DNA of 64,000 nt, taken from F22 sp963668535 (GTDB lineage: Bacteria > Bacteroidota > Bacteroidia > Bacteroidales > Bacteroidaceae). Location: positions 1 through 64,000 of the forward strand of contig OY764867.1 of NCBI GenBank assembly GCA_963668535.1, given 5' to 3'. The translations under genes and the position numbers were made by a program. How positions within the stretch are numbered: position 1 is the first letter of the stretch; each line of letters begins with the position of its first letter. The notes under the pieces were generated by a model, which was not told the origin of the DNA, did not search any database, and worked only from the letters and a program-made list of their open reading frames with translations. Shown here piece after piece: positions 37,907-45,643 of this stretch.

Positions 37907-38260
37907 ATGAAACAACCTTATGAGGCATCTGTCGATGCCATACTTTTGACGTACTTCAATCCAAGCGGATTGACTGTTATCTCCATGCTGGGAACTAACC
38001 TAAGGTTTCTCCAGTTGTGGGTGATTGATTTGATTTTTGATTTGACGCTTGGGCTTAAGCCCCGCGTTTCTCTGCTGCCCTCTGTGTACGATACACTGGT
38101 GGGCAAACAGGTCATTCGGTGGGTGACCAACAGCACGGGGAGCAAGTCGGCCATTGTGGAGCAGATGGTGGAGGCGCATGATGCAGTGCCTGCGAAGGGG
38201 TGCCATATGAAAGTACCTTCCATGGATGAGCCCGTCGACAACGTGCTGCTGCATAGGGTC
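37907..38260 (+). CDS. Unrecognised protein whose frame runs into repeat locus D
   Basis: The open frame from ATG 37907 continues to 38611 (234 aa), but from about residue 118 (VLLHRVIPW) it is plain repeat sequence. The first 118 residues (MKQPYEASVDAILLTYFNPS; VGKQVIRWVTNSTGSKSAIV; EQMVEAHDAVPAKGCHMKVP) match nothing I recognise. Part of it (38040-38250) is much more GC-rich than its surroundings. The frame is probably the 5' end of a gene cut by the repeat array; 38745-38840 may hold part of its lost 3' end. Could also be non-coding. Confidence 0.3.
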
Positions 38261-38750
38261 ATACCCTGGAGAGGTAAGGCTCTGCACAGGTTGAGACACT
38301 GGGTAGCTGTCAATGTTCTGGATAGGTCATGGCTTTGGGTAGCTATCAATGTTCTGCATAGGTTGATACCCTGCATAGCTGCTCGCCAAAGAGTGGCGAG
38401 CTGGCGCATAGCGACTGAGTGGGTAAAGAGAAATTATCGTGGCGGTAGCCACACCAAGAGTTATATCTGGCTGGGTAGAATCTACTGTGTTATCAACCAC
38501 TACTGTGTTGTGGTGTTATGTTATCAACCACTCCGGCCCGTTGGGCCACCTCGCCACTCTTTGGCGAGGAGCTATGCAGAGGGCTTCTGGACAAGTCAAG
38601 ACTCTGCATAGGTTAAGACACTGGGTAGCTGTCAATGTTCTACATAGGTTAACACCCTGCATAGCTGCTCGCCAAAGAGTGGCGAGCTGGCGCGAAGCGA
38701 CTGAGTGGTTGAAGAAAAATTATCGTGGCGGTAGCCACATCTAGTTGGAG
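38261..38750 (+). repeat. Palindromic repeat locus D: one full and one half unit
   Basis: Full unit 38382-38568 (187 bp) and a half unit from 38668 to about 38744, which stops after the 'gtggcggtagccac' hairpin. Both plus orientation. The 5' minisatellite here alternates 17- and 19-bp forms ('gagacactgggtagctg', 'tcaatgttctgcataggtt'). Confidence 0.93.
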
Positions 38751-38963
38751 CTTACTTCGTCTTTTGTGGCCACGCCATTGCCGTTACTGCGGGCTACTAA
38801 GAAGAAACACGAATGGTATGGGATTTGTCGCTGTACTTGTCGAGTTTGAAGGTTTGTTATGGTTTTTAACAGGAAAATACAATTTTCGCACGTTTTTCGG
38901 GCACTTAAGCGTGAGGTATAGATTTCTTTTTGTTACCTTTGTATTGAACATAAAAAGGAAAAG
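38751..38963. other. Region between repeat locus D and the Septu operon
   Basis: One frame after the half unit reads ELTSSFVATPLPLLRATKKK then HEWYGICRCTCRV and stops, which looks like the tail of a broken protein rather than a gene. A -7 box TACCTTTG lies at 38934-38941, 23 nt before the Septu start, and serves as its probable promoter; an A/G-rich stretch (aaaaggaaaag) precedes the ATG. Confidence 0.5.
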
Positions 38964-40460
38964 ATGAAGATCAACAAACTAACCATAGAGAATTACAAAT
39001 GTTTTAAAGAGTTCAACATTGAATTTGCTCCTAAAACGACTGTCCTTATTGGTAAGAATGGTACAGGTAAGACGTCACTGATTCATGCAATGCACAAAGC
39101 ATTGAGTTTTGTGTTTGGTAATAGTACACACAAAAATGTACAGACGATTGCCGCTGCCAATAGTGATCTTAAGGTGGCCTCTATAGCACCCCGTGAGTAT
39201 TGGAAAAAGGATAAGACGGCCGCATCTTATGTCAGTATCTCCGCTAATGCAGTTTTTCATGGTCAAGAATTGGAGTGGACTATGTATAAAGATAGACGAC
39301 TCAATACCACAAAATATGATGATGCGTACAGGAAGTTGGCAAAAGAATATGAAGCTAGTGATACTCTGCCATTATTGGCTTATTTTTCTGATAGCCACCC
39401 ACACTTAGAAGCATCAGTCACTAAATTTGCAACTAGCCAAATAGATAGTGTAGATGGTCCTTTGCGTAATTTTGGCTATTACCAGTGGAATAACGAAAAT
39501 TCGTGCTTCAAGATTTGGGAAAAAAGATTTATCAAATCTTCAAAGGATTCTGCTATGCATGAAAAGTCTATACATGAGGATCTTCAAGAAAAAGGCGACC
39601 AGATTAAAGAGATTTTCGAGACACTAGGATTTGAATATCATATGTTCAAACCCACTATTCCTACTGAGATTTCTGTAGATAAAATCTCAGAAGTTAAAGC
39701 ACACGCAGAAAAATCACCATTGTTCAATAAGATTTTAGAGAATGCTTTACTAAATGCTGAAATTCAATTTGTCTCCGACTTATTGATGGAGTTTTCAAAG
39801 ACAACGATTACCCACGAAGAAGACATGTATGAGATTGCTTTTGTTGAAACAACAAATTATGAAAACAATAATGAAATCTTGTTTGATTTTAGTAGTAATA
39901 AAGTAAGTAAAACAACATTCTTAGATTTGCCAGCTGGTTATAGAAGGCTGTTTTCTATCGTCTTGGATATCGCCTACAGGCATCTGATGTTGAACTGCTT
40001 ACATAAAACTGAACGTATGTTCTCTCTTACTAAAGAAAACATACAGGGGATTGTAATAATCGATGAAATTGATTTGCACTTGCACCCTAGCCTACAGCAG
40101 GAAGTTTTATTAAGACTTAGAAAAGTATTTCCTAATGTCCAGTTTATTGTGACCACACACTCTCCTTTGGCCATCACGAACCTACCGACACATGATAAAC
40201 AAAGTGTTATCTACAAACTTGAACTAGGTGAAAAAGCACCCGTAGCTGTACACCCTATTTATGGCATAGATTACAACACTGGGCTATATGATGTTATGGA
40301 GACGCCTCCGAGCAATATCCGTATTGATGATTGGAAAGAATCAATTAGACGTGCGTTACTGTTTGAAGACGATGAGCTAGTAGAGAAATACAAAAAGAAG
40401 CTGGAAGATGAAATAGGACAAGAGGCTGTAGAAGAGTATATAAACTCCATTAAAGCATAA
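38964..40460 (+). CDS. ptuA: Septu defence ATPase PtuA
   Basis: 498 aa SMC/OLD-like ABC ATPase. Walker A GKNGTGKT (residues 30-37) in MKINKLTIENYKCFKEFNIE context, and a C-terminal signature/Walker B region with VIIDEIDLHLHPSLQQEVLL and the H-loop-like FIVTTHSPLAIT. In Septu, PtuA assembles with the HNH nuclease PtuB and limits phage by DNA cleavage. The HNH gene follows 3 nt after the stop, which makes the Septu call firm. Own promoter at 38934-38941. Confidence 0.87.
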   Translation: MKINKLTIENYKCFKEFNIEFAPKTTVLIGKNGTGKTSLIHAMHKALSFVFGNSTHKNVQTIAAANSDLKVASIAPREYWKKDKTAASYVSISANAVFHGQELEWTMYKDRRLNTTKYDDAYRKLAKEYEASDTLPLLAYFSDSHPHLEASVTKFATSQIDSVDGPLRNFGYYQWNNENSCFKIWEKRFIKSSKDSAMHEKSIHEDLQEKGDQIKEIFETLGFEYHMFKPTIPTEISVDKISEVKAHAEKSPLFNKILENALLNAEIQFVSDLLMEFSKTTITHEEDMYEIAFVETTNYENNNEILFDFSSNKVSKTTFLDLPAGYRRLFSIVLDIAYRHLMLNCLHKTERMFSLTKENIQGIVIIDEIDLHLHPSLQQEVLLRLRKVFPNVQFIVTTHSPLAITNLPTHDKQSVIYKLELGEKAPVAVHPIYGIDYNTGLYDVMETPPSNIRIDDWKESIRRALLFEDDELVEKYKKKLEDEIGQEAVEEYINSIKA

Positions 40461-40463
40461 GCC

Positions 40464-41336
40464 ATGCAGTATATTGATAAATTGACTGATAGTTCGCTTG
40501 CCACATCCCTCAAAGAGCATATTCAGGGATTTATAGAGGCTCAATGGCATGAAGAGGACAAGCGCTATGTAAATTTGAGCTATGACGCTTTGCCCAAACA
40601 AGCACTTTATGAAGGCTTAACTGAAGAACAACATGGTTTTTGTTGTTATTGTATGCGCAGTTTGACTGTCACGGAGAAAAAGAATGTCACACTAGAACAT
40701 GTCATTCCGCACAAATTACCAATAACTGCCATGGAGGAGCTTGCTCGTTATCAAGCATATGCACCTTTGCACAAAACACTGGTACAACTGACAAATCCTA
40801 AGCGCCCTATTACTACTAAGATAACCGAAGCACCTTATCCACATTTTATAGCTTATGAAAATCTAGTCGCTTCGTGTGATGGCAAATTTCCCAACAAAAA
40901 ATCATCTATTTGTTGCAATAATAAAAGGGGAGATGAATATGTAGATCCTCTTTTCTATATCGAAACAATTAGCGAAGAGATTATTTATTTTTCGTCTGGT
41001 ACTGTTGGTAGTAAACACGATACATACAAAGAAACAATAGATACTTTAGGATTAAACGATCTAACATTGAAGTTCATCAGAAAAATATGGTTTGGGCTAA
41101 ATAATATCGAAGATAAGCTGCACAAATGTATCCCAAAGTTTTACAGTGATCCAGAAACGAACATTATCACCTACATTCTTACAAGTACTGAGGATCAAAG
41201 AGGATATATTGCCGATAAGTTAGCTGGTATTGGAGCTATAACTGATGAAGAGAAAGACAATTTAAAACAAACAATATATTGGAAAATTGCTGAAGATTTC
41301 TTCTGGTTCGCAGGAGTTACTCCCGTGTCTCTATAA
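40464..41336 (+). CDS. ptuB: Septu HNH endonuclease PtuB
   Basis: 290 aa. HNH nuclease of the PtuB/TIGR02646-like kind: CCYCMRSL (C60, C61, C63), then TLEHVIPHKL with H79, and after an unusually long spacer ASCDGKFPNKKSSICCNNKR, supplying the second zinc/cysteine knuckle and catalytic N. Cleaves DNA under control of PtuA. The C-terminal 120 residues are helical. 3 nt from ptuA, so co-transcribed and probably co-translated. Confidence 0.86.
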   Translation: MQYIDKLTDSSLATSLKEHIQGFIEAQWHEEDKRYVNLSYDALPKQALYEGLTEEQHGFCCYCMRSLTVTEKKNVTLEHVIPHKLPITAMEELARYQAYAPLHKTLVQLTNPKRPITTKITEAPYPHFIAYENLVASCDGKFPNKKSSICCNNKRGDEYVDPLFYIETISEEIIYFSSGTVGSKHDTYKETIDTLGLNDLTLKFIRKIWFGLNNIEDKLHKCIPKFYSDPETNIITYILTSTEDQRGYIADKLAGIGAITDEEKDNLKQTIYWKIAEDFFWFAGVTPVSL

Positions 41337-41370
41337 TATCGACCTTTTATAGCAAAGTAAAAAGAAATAA

Positions 41371-41402
41371 TTTGGCAGATAGACAACAAACTTGTAACTT
41401 TG
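41371..41402 (+). promoter_or_regulatory. Consensus promoter for the second ATPase gene
   Basis: TTTG at 41371-41374 and TAACTTTG at 41395-41402, separated by 20 nt, fit the Bacteroidetes TTTG-N19-21-TAnnTTTG pattern exactly. The ATG at 41408 lies about where the transcript should begin, so the mRNA may be leaderless or nearly so, or an internal start may be used. Transcription from ptuAB upstream may supply a longer message. Confidence 0.7.
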
Positions 41403-41407
41403 TTAAC

Positions 41408-42730
41408 ATGAAAATAGCCAATAATCTTACTTTCTCAGTTCGCGACTTTCGCGCTGTTCATTCTGCCGATATTAATCTCAACGGGATTACTGTCGTGGCA
41501 GGTATTAATGGTTCGGGGAAAAGTACACTGTCAAAGCTTATATATAACTCGGTGGAGAATATACTGCACTTTGATGGGTTAGTACGAAAAGAGGTTAATA
41601 ATGAAATAGAGGCTATTTATAGGTTGTTTGAGAGACTACATGAGCGATTATCTGACCTATTACCTGTTGAATTGCTCACTGAGGAAGATTTGCTGGAATA
41701 TGATGGCCCTTCTGTTTTCTTTAATGAAATTGATGAGCTAGGGCTTAAAGTTTGTCTTGGCTATTTAGAGTTTTCATCTCGTCTATTGAAATGGGAAGAT
41801 GACAAAAAGGAACTCAGAATCAATCGTTTTGCGTCTGTGCTTCATTTTATTGATAAAGAAAAGTTTACTGTAGATTATGCACTAGAGACTTTATCAAATC
41901 GTGTGCATCAAGGAATAAGTTCAGTCGAGAATTTCAATGAAGAGATGAAAGAACGCTCAGCTGATCTCTTTTATTCGAATTTAAAGCGTAAGTTTAACGA
42001 CCTACATGCTGAGAATATATCTCTTGATGAACTTGGCGAAAACATCTTCTCTAAGGATGAATCAAGTGTTGGCGAACTAACCACCTTAAATAAAGCAATC
42101 TATTTGGATAGTCCAATGATTGTAGGACTTAACCTTTATGATGCAAGTAAAGTGTCAACTTATTGGGAGAGTTTCAACTTATTACTCAGAAGAGATGGGC
42201 AGCAAATCGAAGGAGCTGTTTCGATTACTGATATGCTTAAAGACACCATACAAGGTAGATCTGCTAAAGATGAACAGCGATATAAGGTGGGTTTTATCTA
42301 TGAGCGTTCCGACGGCCAACGTTTCGACCTTGAAGAAAGTGCCACTGGTGTACGTGCCTTCTCTGCTATTCAAATCTTACTGAACAACGGAGTGATTGAC
42401 GAAGATACCTTGCTGATCATCGACGAACCAGAGGCGCACCTGCACCCTCAATGGATTGTGGAGTATGCACGACTAATCGTTCGCATGAATACACAACTGG
42501 GCGTGAAGTTCTTTATCACTTCTCATAGTACCGATATGATTAGTGCGTTGAAGTATATCAACAATAAGGAAGGAATCAAGTCGAGCCTGACATTTTACAA
42601 TGCTGAGCCACTGCAAGAAGATCCATTCAAGTTTGACTATCGCAATCTAGAAAGAGATATAGAGCCTATATTTGAGTCGTTCAATAAGTCATTTGATAAA
42701 ATCGAGCAATATGGCACAGATGAAGACTAA
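41408..42730 (+). CDS. SMC/OLD-like AAA ATPase of an ATPase-nuclease pair
   Basis: 440 aa. Walker A GINGSGKS (residues 32-39) near the start, the signature region FDLEESATGVRAFSAIQILL, Walker B LLIIDEPEAHLHPQWIVEYA and the switch ITSHSTDMISAL. This ABC-type fold is shared by PtuA, RloA, GajA and OLD proteins. Not the same subfamily as the ptuA 1 kb upstream. Chosen start: ATG 41408; the longer frame from a TTG at 41372 overlaps the -33 box and is unlikely. Its 3' end overlaps a PD-(D/E)XK-like gene, so the two form one unit. Confidence 0.82.
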   Translation: MKIANNLTFSVRDFRAVHSADINLNGITVVAGINGSGKSTLSKLIYNSVENILHFDGLVRKEVNNEIEAIYRLFERLHERLSDLLPVELLTEEDLLEYDGPSVFFNEIDELGLKVCLGYLEFSSRLLKWEDDKKELRINRFASVLHFIDKEKFTVDYALETLSNRVHQGISSVENFNEEMKERSADLFYSNLKRKFNDLHAENISLDELGENIFSKDESSVGELTTLNKAIYLDSPMIVGLNLYDASKVSTYWESFNLLLRRDGQQIEGAVSITDMLKDTIQGRSAKDEQRYKVGFIYERSDGQRFDLEESATGVRAFSAIQILLNNGVIDEDTLLIIDEPEAHLHPQWIVEYARLIVRMNTQLGVKFFITSHSTDMISALKYINNKEGIKSSLTFYNAEPLQEDPFKFDYRNLERDIEPIFESFNKSFDKIEQYGTDED

Positions 42731-43205
42731 TAGCAATCCTGCATGGTATACTAACCATGACCTCCTAAGCAAATACGGAAAGTTGGAACTACTGAATGTA
42801 CTTCTTGAAACTGAAGGGGGCAAAGGAGCCAAAGCTATTATAGACGACAAACATCTAGGCTATAATTTCGATGATATAGAAAAAGCTAAAAAGACTGGCA
42901 AATCTGGTCATAATAGAGAGCGCACAGTAGATATCGTCACCGTAGATAACAGAACGCATCTGTTGATGTTGGAATGTAAGTTTCGCGCTATCACTGGCAA
43001 GTCTGTAACGTTATCCAGCTTGAACGACAAGTTCAAAGATACCTTGCTCGATTTACAGAGTAGTGTGAAACATCGCCCTATTTCTCCTCATAGACTAGTG
43101 CTGTGTAAGGATAGTATAGCAAAAAACAAGATAAAAAGGATGATTAAACAGAGTCCCAAATATCCTGTGATTACTATGACAGAACTTAAAATTTATATAG
43201 AGTAA
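42711..43205 (+). CDS. PD-(D/E)XK-like nuclease partner of the preceding ATPase
   Basis: 164 aa from ATG 42711 (MAQMKTNSNP; a second Met is at 42720). NRERTVDIVTVDNRTHLLML followed by ECKFRA gives D74, E88 and K90, the PD-(D/E)XK pattern with a basic residue after the catalytic K. The gene overlaps the ATPase by 20 nt, so the two are translated together. I do not recognise the pair as a named defence system; it resembles Septu in logic, with a PD-(D/E)XK protein in place of the HNH one. A terminator follows. Confidence 0.65.
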   Translation: MAQMKTNSNPAWYTNHDLLSKYGKLELLNVLLETEGGKGAKAIIDDKHLGYNFDDIEKAKKTGKSGHNRERTVDIVTVDNRTHLLMLECKFRAITGKSVTLSSLNDKFKDTLLDLQSSVKHRPISPHRLVLCKDSIAKNKIKRMIKQSPKYPVITMTELKIYIE

Positions 43206-43207
43206 GA

Positions 43208-43254
43208 CCAAAAGGCTAGCGGTGCATGACACTGCTAGCCTTTTGGGTTTTATT
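43208..43254 (+). terminator. Terminator after the ATPase-nuclease pair
   Basis: Inverted arms ccaaaaggctagc / gctagccttttgg (43208-43246) with a 13-nt loop, followed by gttttattt. It begins 3 nt after the stop codon at 43205. Confidence 0.88.
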
Positions 43255-43387
43255 TATTCTGATTTTTATACTTAGCTGCCTTTTCAGCTTCATATTGAAT
43301 AATTTGCTTGAGCCTTCTTCAAAATAGGATTTCAATCTTTCGATTAGGACATGCATCTGGGTGCAGAACAATGCAGGAATACCATCA
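43248..43387 (-). pseudogene. Decayed copy of the rloB 3' end
   Basis: About 140 bp match the last part of rloB (44731-44871) at roughly 90% identity, same orientation, starting at the same 'gttttatttattctgattttt'. One base is missing ('gagccttcttc' against 'gagcccttcttc'), so the frame is broken. The intact gene is on the other side of repeat locus E, about 1.5 kb away. Confidence 0.9.
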
Positions 43388-44730
43388 CACTGGATAGATT
43401 ATCAAGCTGTCGAGCTAATACCCTGCATAGGTCAATACGCTGGATAGGTCAAGACACTGGACAGCTGCTCGCCAAAGAGTGGCGAGCTGGCGCGAAGCGA
43501 CTGAGTGGTTGAAGAGAAATTATCGTGGCGACAGCCACACCAAGAGCTGACAGGTCAATACACTGCATAGGTTAACACCCTGGACAGCTGCTCGCCAAAG
43601 AGTGGCGAGCTGGCGCGGAGCGACTGAGTGGTTGAAGAGAAATTATCGTGGCGACAGCCACACCAAGAGCTGACAGGTCAATACTCTGCATAGGTCAATA
43701 CCCTGGATAGCTGCTCGCCAAAGAGTGGCGAGCTGGCGCGTAGCGACTGAGTGGTTGAAGAGAAATAATCGTGGCGATAGCCACACCAAGAGCTATATCT
43801 GCTGAGTGGAATCTACTGTGTTGTGGTGTTATCAACCACTCCCCTGTTATCAACCACTCCGGCCCGTTGGGCCACCTCGCCACTCTTTGGCGAGGAGCTG
43901 TGCAGAGGGCTTTTGGATATTTTCCTATGCAGAGGGCTTCTGGATGAGTTATGACCTTGCATAGGTTGATACACTGGACAGATTATGACTCTGCATAGGT
44001 TAACACCCTGCATAGCTGCTCGCCAAAGAGTGGCGAGCTGGCGCGTAGCGACTGAGTGGTTGAAGAGAAATTATCGTGGCGACAGCCACACCAAGAGCTG
44101 ACAGGTCAATACTCTGCATAGGTTGATACACTGGACAGATTATGACTCTGCATAGGTCAATACCCTGGATAGCTGCTCGCCAAAGAGTGGCGAGCTGGCG
44201 CGTAGCGACTGAGTGGTTGAAGAGAAATAATCGTGGCGATAGCCACACCAAGAGCTATATCTGCTGAGTGGAATCTACTGTGTTGTGGTGTTATCAACCA
44301 CTCCCCTGTTATCAACCACTCCGGCCCGTTGGGCCACCTCGCCACTCTTTGGCGAGGAGCTATGCAGAGGGCTTTTGGATATTTTCCTATGCAGAGGGCT
44401 TCTGGATGAGTTATGACCCTGCATAGGTTGATACACTGGACAGATTATGACTCTGCATAGGTTAATACACTGGACAGCTGCTCGCCAAAGAGTGGCGAGC
44501 TGGCGCGAAGCGACTGAGTGGTTGAAGAAAAATAATCGTGGCGATAGCCACACCAAGAGTTATATCTGCTGAGTGGAATCTACCGTATTGTGGTGTTATG
44601 TTATCAACCACTCCGGCCCTTTGGGCCACCTCGCCACTCTTTGGCGAGGAACTATGCAGGATGCTTCTGGCAAGGAGCTATGCAGAGGGCTTCTGGATGT
44701 TGTCCTGTGCAGAGGGCTTCTGGATGAGTT
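43388..44730 (+). repeat. Palindromic repeat locus E: three full and three half units
   Basis: Half units start at 43468, 43591 and 44019, each ending about 85 bp later at 'caccaagagctgacagg'. Full units: 43714-43894 (181 bp), 44176-44356 (181 bp) and 44481-44648 (168 bp). The two 181-bp units and their surroundings are nearly identical and exactly 462 bp apart, so part of the locus is a recent tandem duplication. The array is bracketed by the intact rloB 3' end and its decayed copy. All plus orientation. Confidence 0.95.
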
Positions 44731-44733
44731 GTT

Positions 44734-45639
44734 TTATTTATTCTGATTTTTATACTTAGCTGCCTTTTCAGCTTCATATTGAACAATTTGCTTGAGCCCT
44801 TCTTCAAAATAGGGTTTCAATCTTTCGATTAGGACGTGCATCTGGGTGCAGAATAGTTCTGGGATGCCATCTGAATCTTCTTTGTAGTTGGCTTTGGAGT
44901 TTGTTATAGCTTGTTCGTAATTAAAGATATCTTTATCTGGTTTTACTCCTCCTGGAATAATTTCTTTGGATTTATCTTCCTGAGGACCAAGATAGTCTTT
45001 GAGTTCACCGCTTATTTTATGGACTTCAAATGGACCAAAATTTTCTGGTGGCTTATCGAAATAATGATAATACAACCAAGTTTCAAAGCAGGGGTTGCTA
45101 ATGATAAATTCGTACCCTTTTTCTTTGCATGCAGGCATGACTTCTAGGATAGATGCTCTAAAGACATCCACATCTGTTACGATAGCGATGATATCTTCTT
45201 CAATCAAATCACCATATTCACTCTCTAATAGCGTATCCAATTTACCCTGTTTTTCGTTGGCTGTACGAAGTATGCGATGCAGTTCATCGGTACCAGTAAC
45301 GACAGAGATTCTTAATCTAGAAAACACTTTTGGGTACTCTATTATATATTTAAAATAAGCCTTTTCACGGATTTCTCCACCACTAATAATGATGCACATG
45401 GCGCAATCCTTATCTAAAGTCTCTTTTTGAGTCAAAAGATTCTCACCAAATGTTTCTAATACGACACGAATGATATCGTTTGAATAGACTTGCTTTATTT
45501 CTTCAGAGATATCTTCTAGTTCATCTTCAGGAGCCATATCTAGTTCCTTTCTACGCTTGCTCCTGAAATCTTCTTTGACCTCACGATACACACTCTTCTT
45601 TGAGTTTCTTCTATTCTTAAGCAAATCTTCGAAACTCAT
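44734..45639 (-). CDS. rloB: RloB-like protein (AbiLii type)
   Basis: 301 aa. A basic, coiled N-terminus (NRRNSKKSVYREVKEDFRSK) precedes the RloB domain, a TOPRIM-like fold: CAMCIIISGGEIREKAYFKY, EEDIIAIVTDVDVF (acidic DVD) and EFIISNPCFETWLYYHYF, the last being the family's hallmark. RloA/RloB pairs correspond to AbiL, an abortive-infection system in which the RloB-type protein is the presumed nuclease effector. It starts 4 nt after the rloA stop. The stop is followed directly by repeat locus E, with no terminator seen. Confidence 0.87.
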   Translation of the reverse strand: MSFEDLLKNRRNSKKSVYREVKEDFRSKRRKELDMAPEDELEDISEEIKQVYSNDIIRVVLETFGENLLTQKETLDKDCAMCIIISGGEIREKAYFKYIIEYPKVFSRLRISVVTGTDELHRILRTANEKQGKLDTLLESEYGDLIEEDIIAIVTDVDVFRASILEVMPACKEKGYEFIISNPCFETWLYYHYFDKPPENFGPFEVHKISGELKDYLGPQEDKSKEIIPGGVKPDKDIFNYEQAITNSKANYKEDSDGIPELFCTQMHVLIERLKPYFEEGLKQIVQYEAEKAAKYKNQNK

Positions 45640-45643
45640 GGCA

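Noticed and set aside
43695..44556. Proteins encoded by repeat frames (for example ARWPNGPEWLITGEWLITPQ)
   Set aside because: Same motif translates in both strands and different phases in every array; no start context or promoter; best explained as repeat read-through.
43388..44730. CRISPR array
   Set aside because: The repeated units are 140-220 bp with variable length, spacers are themselves repetitive, and no cas gene is near.
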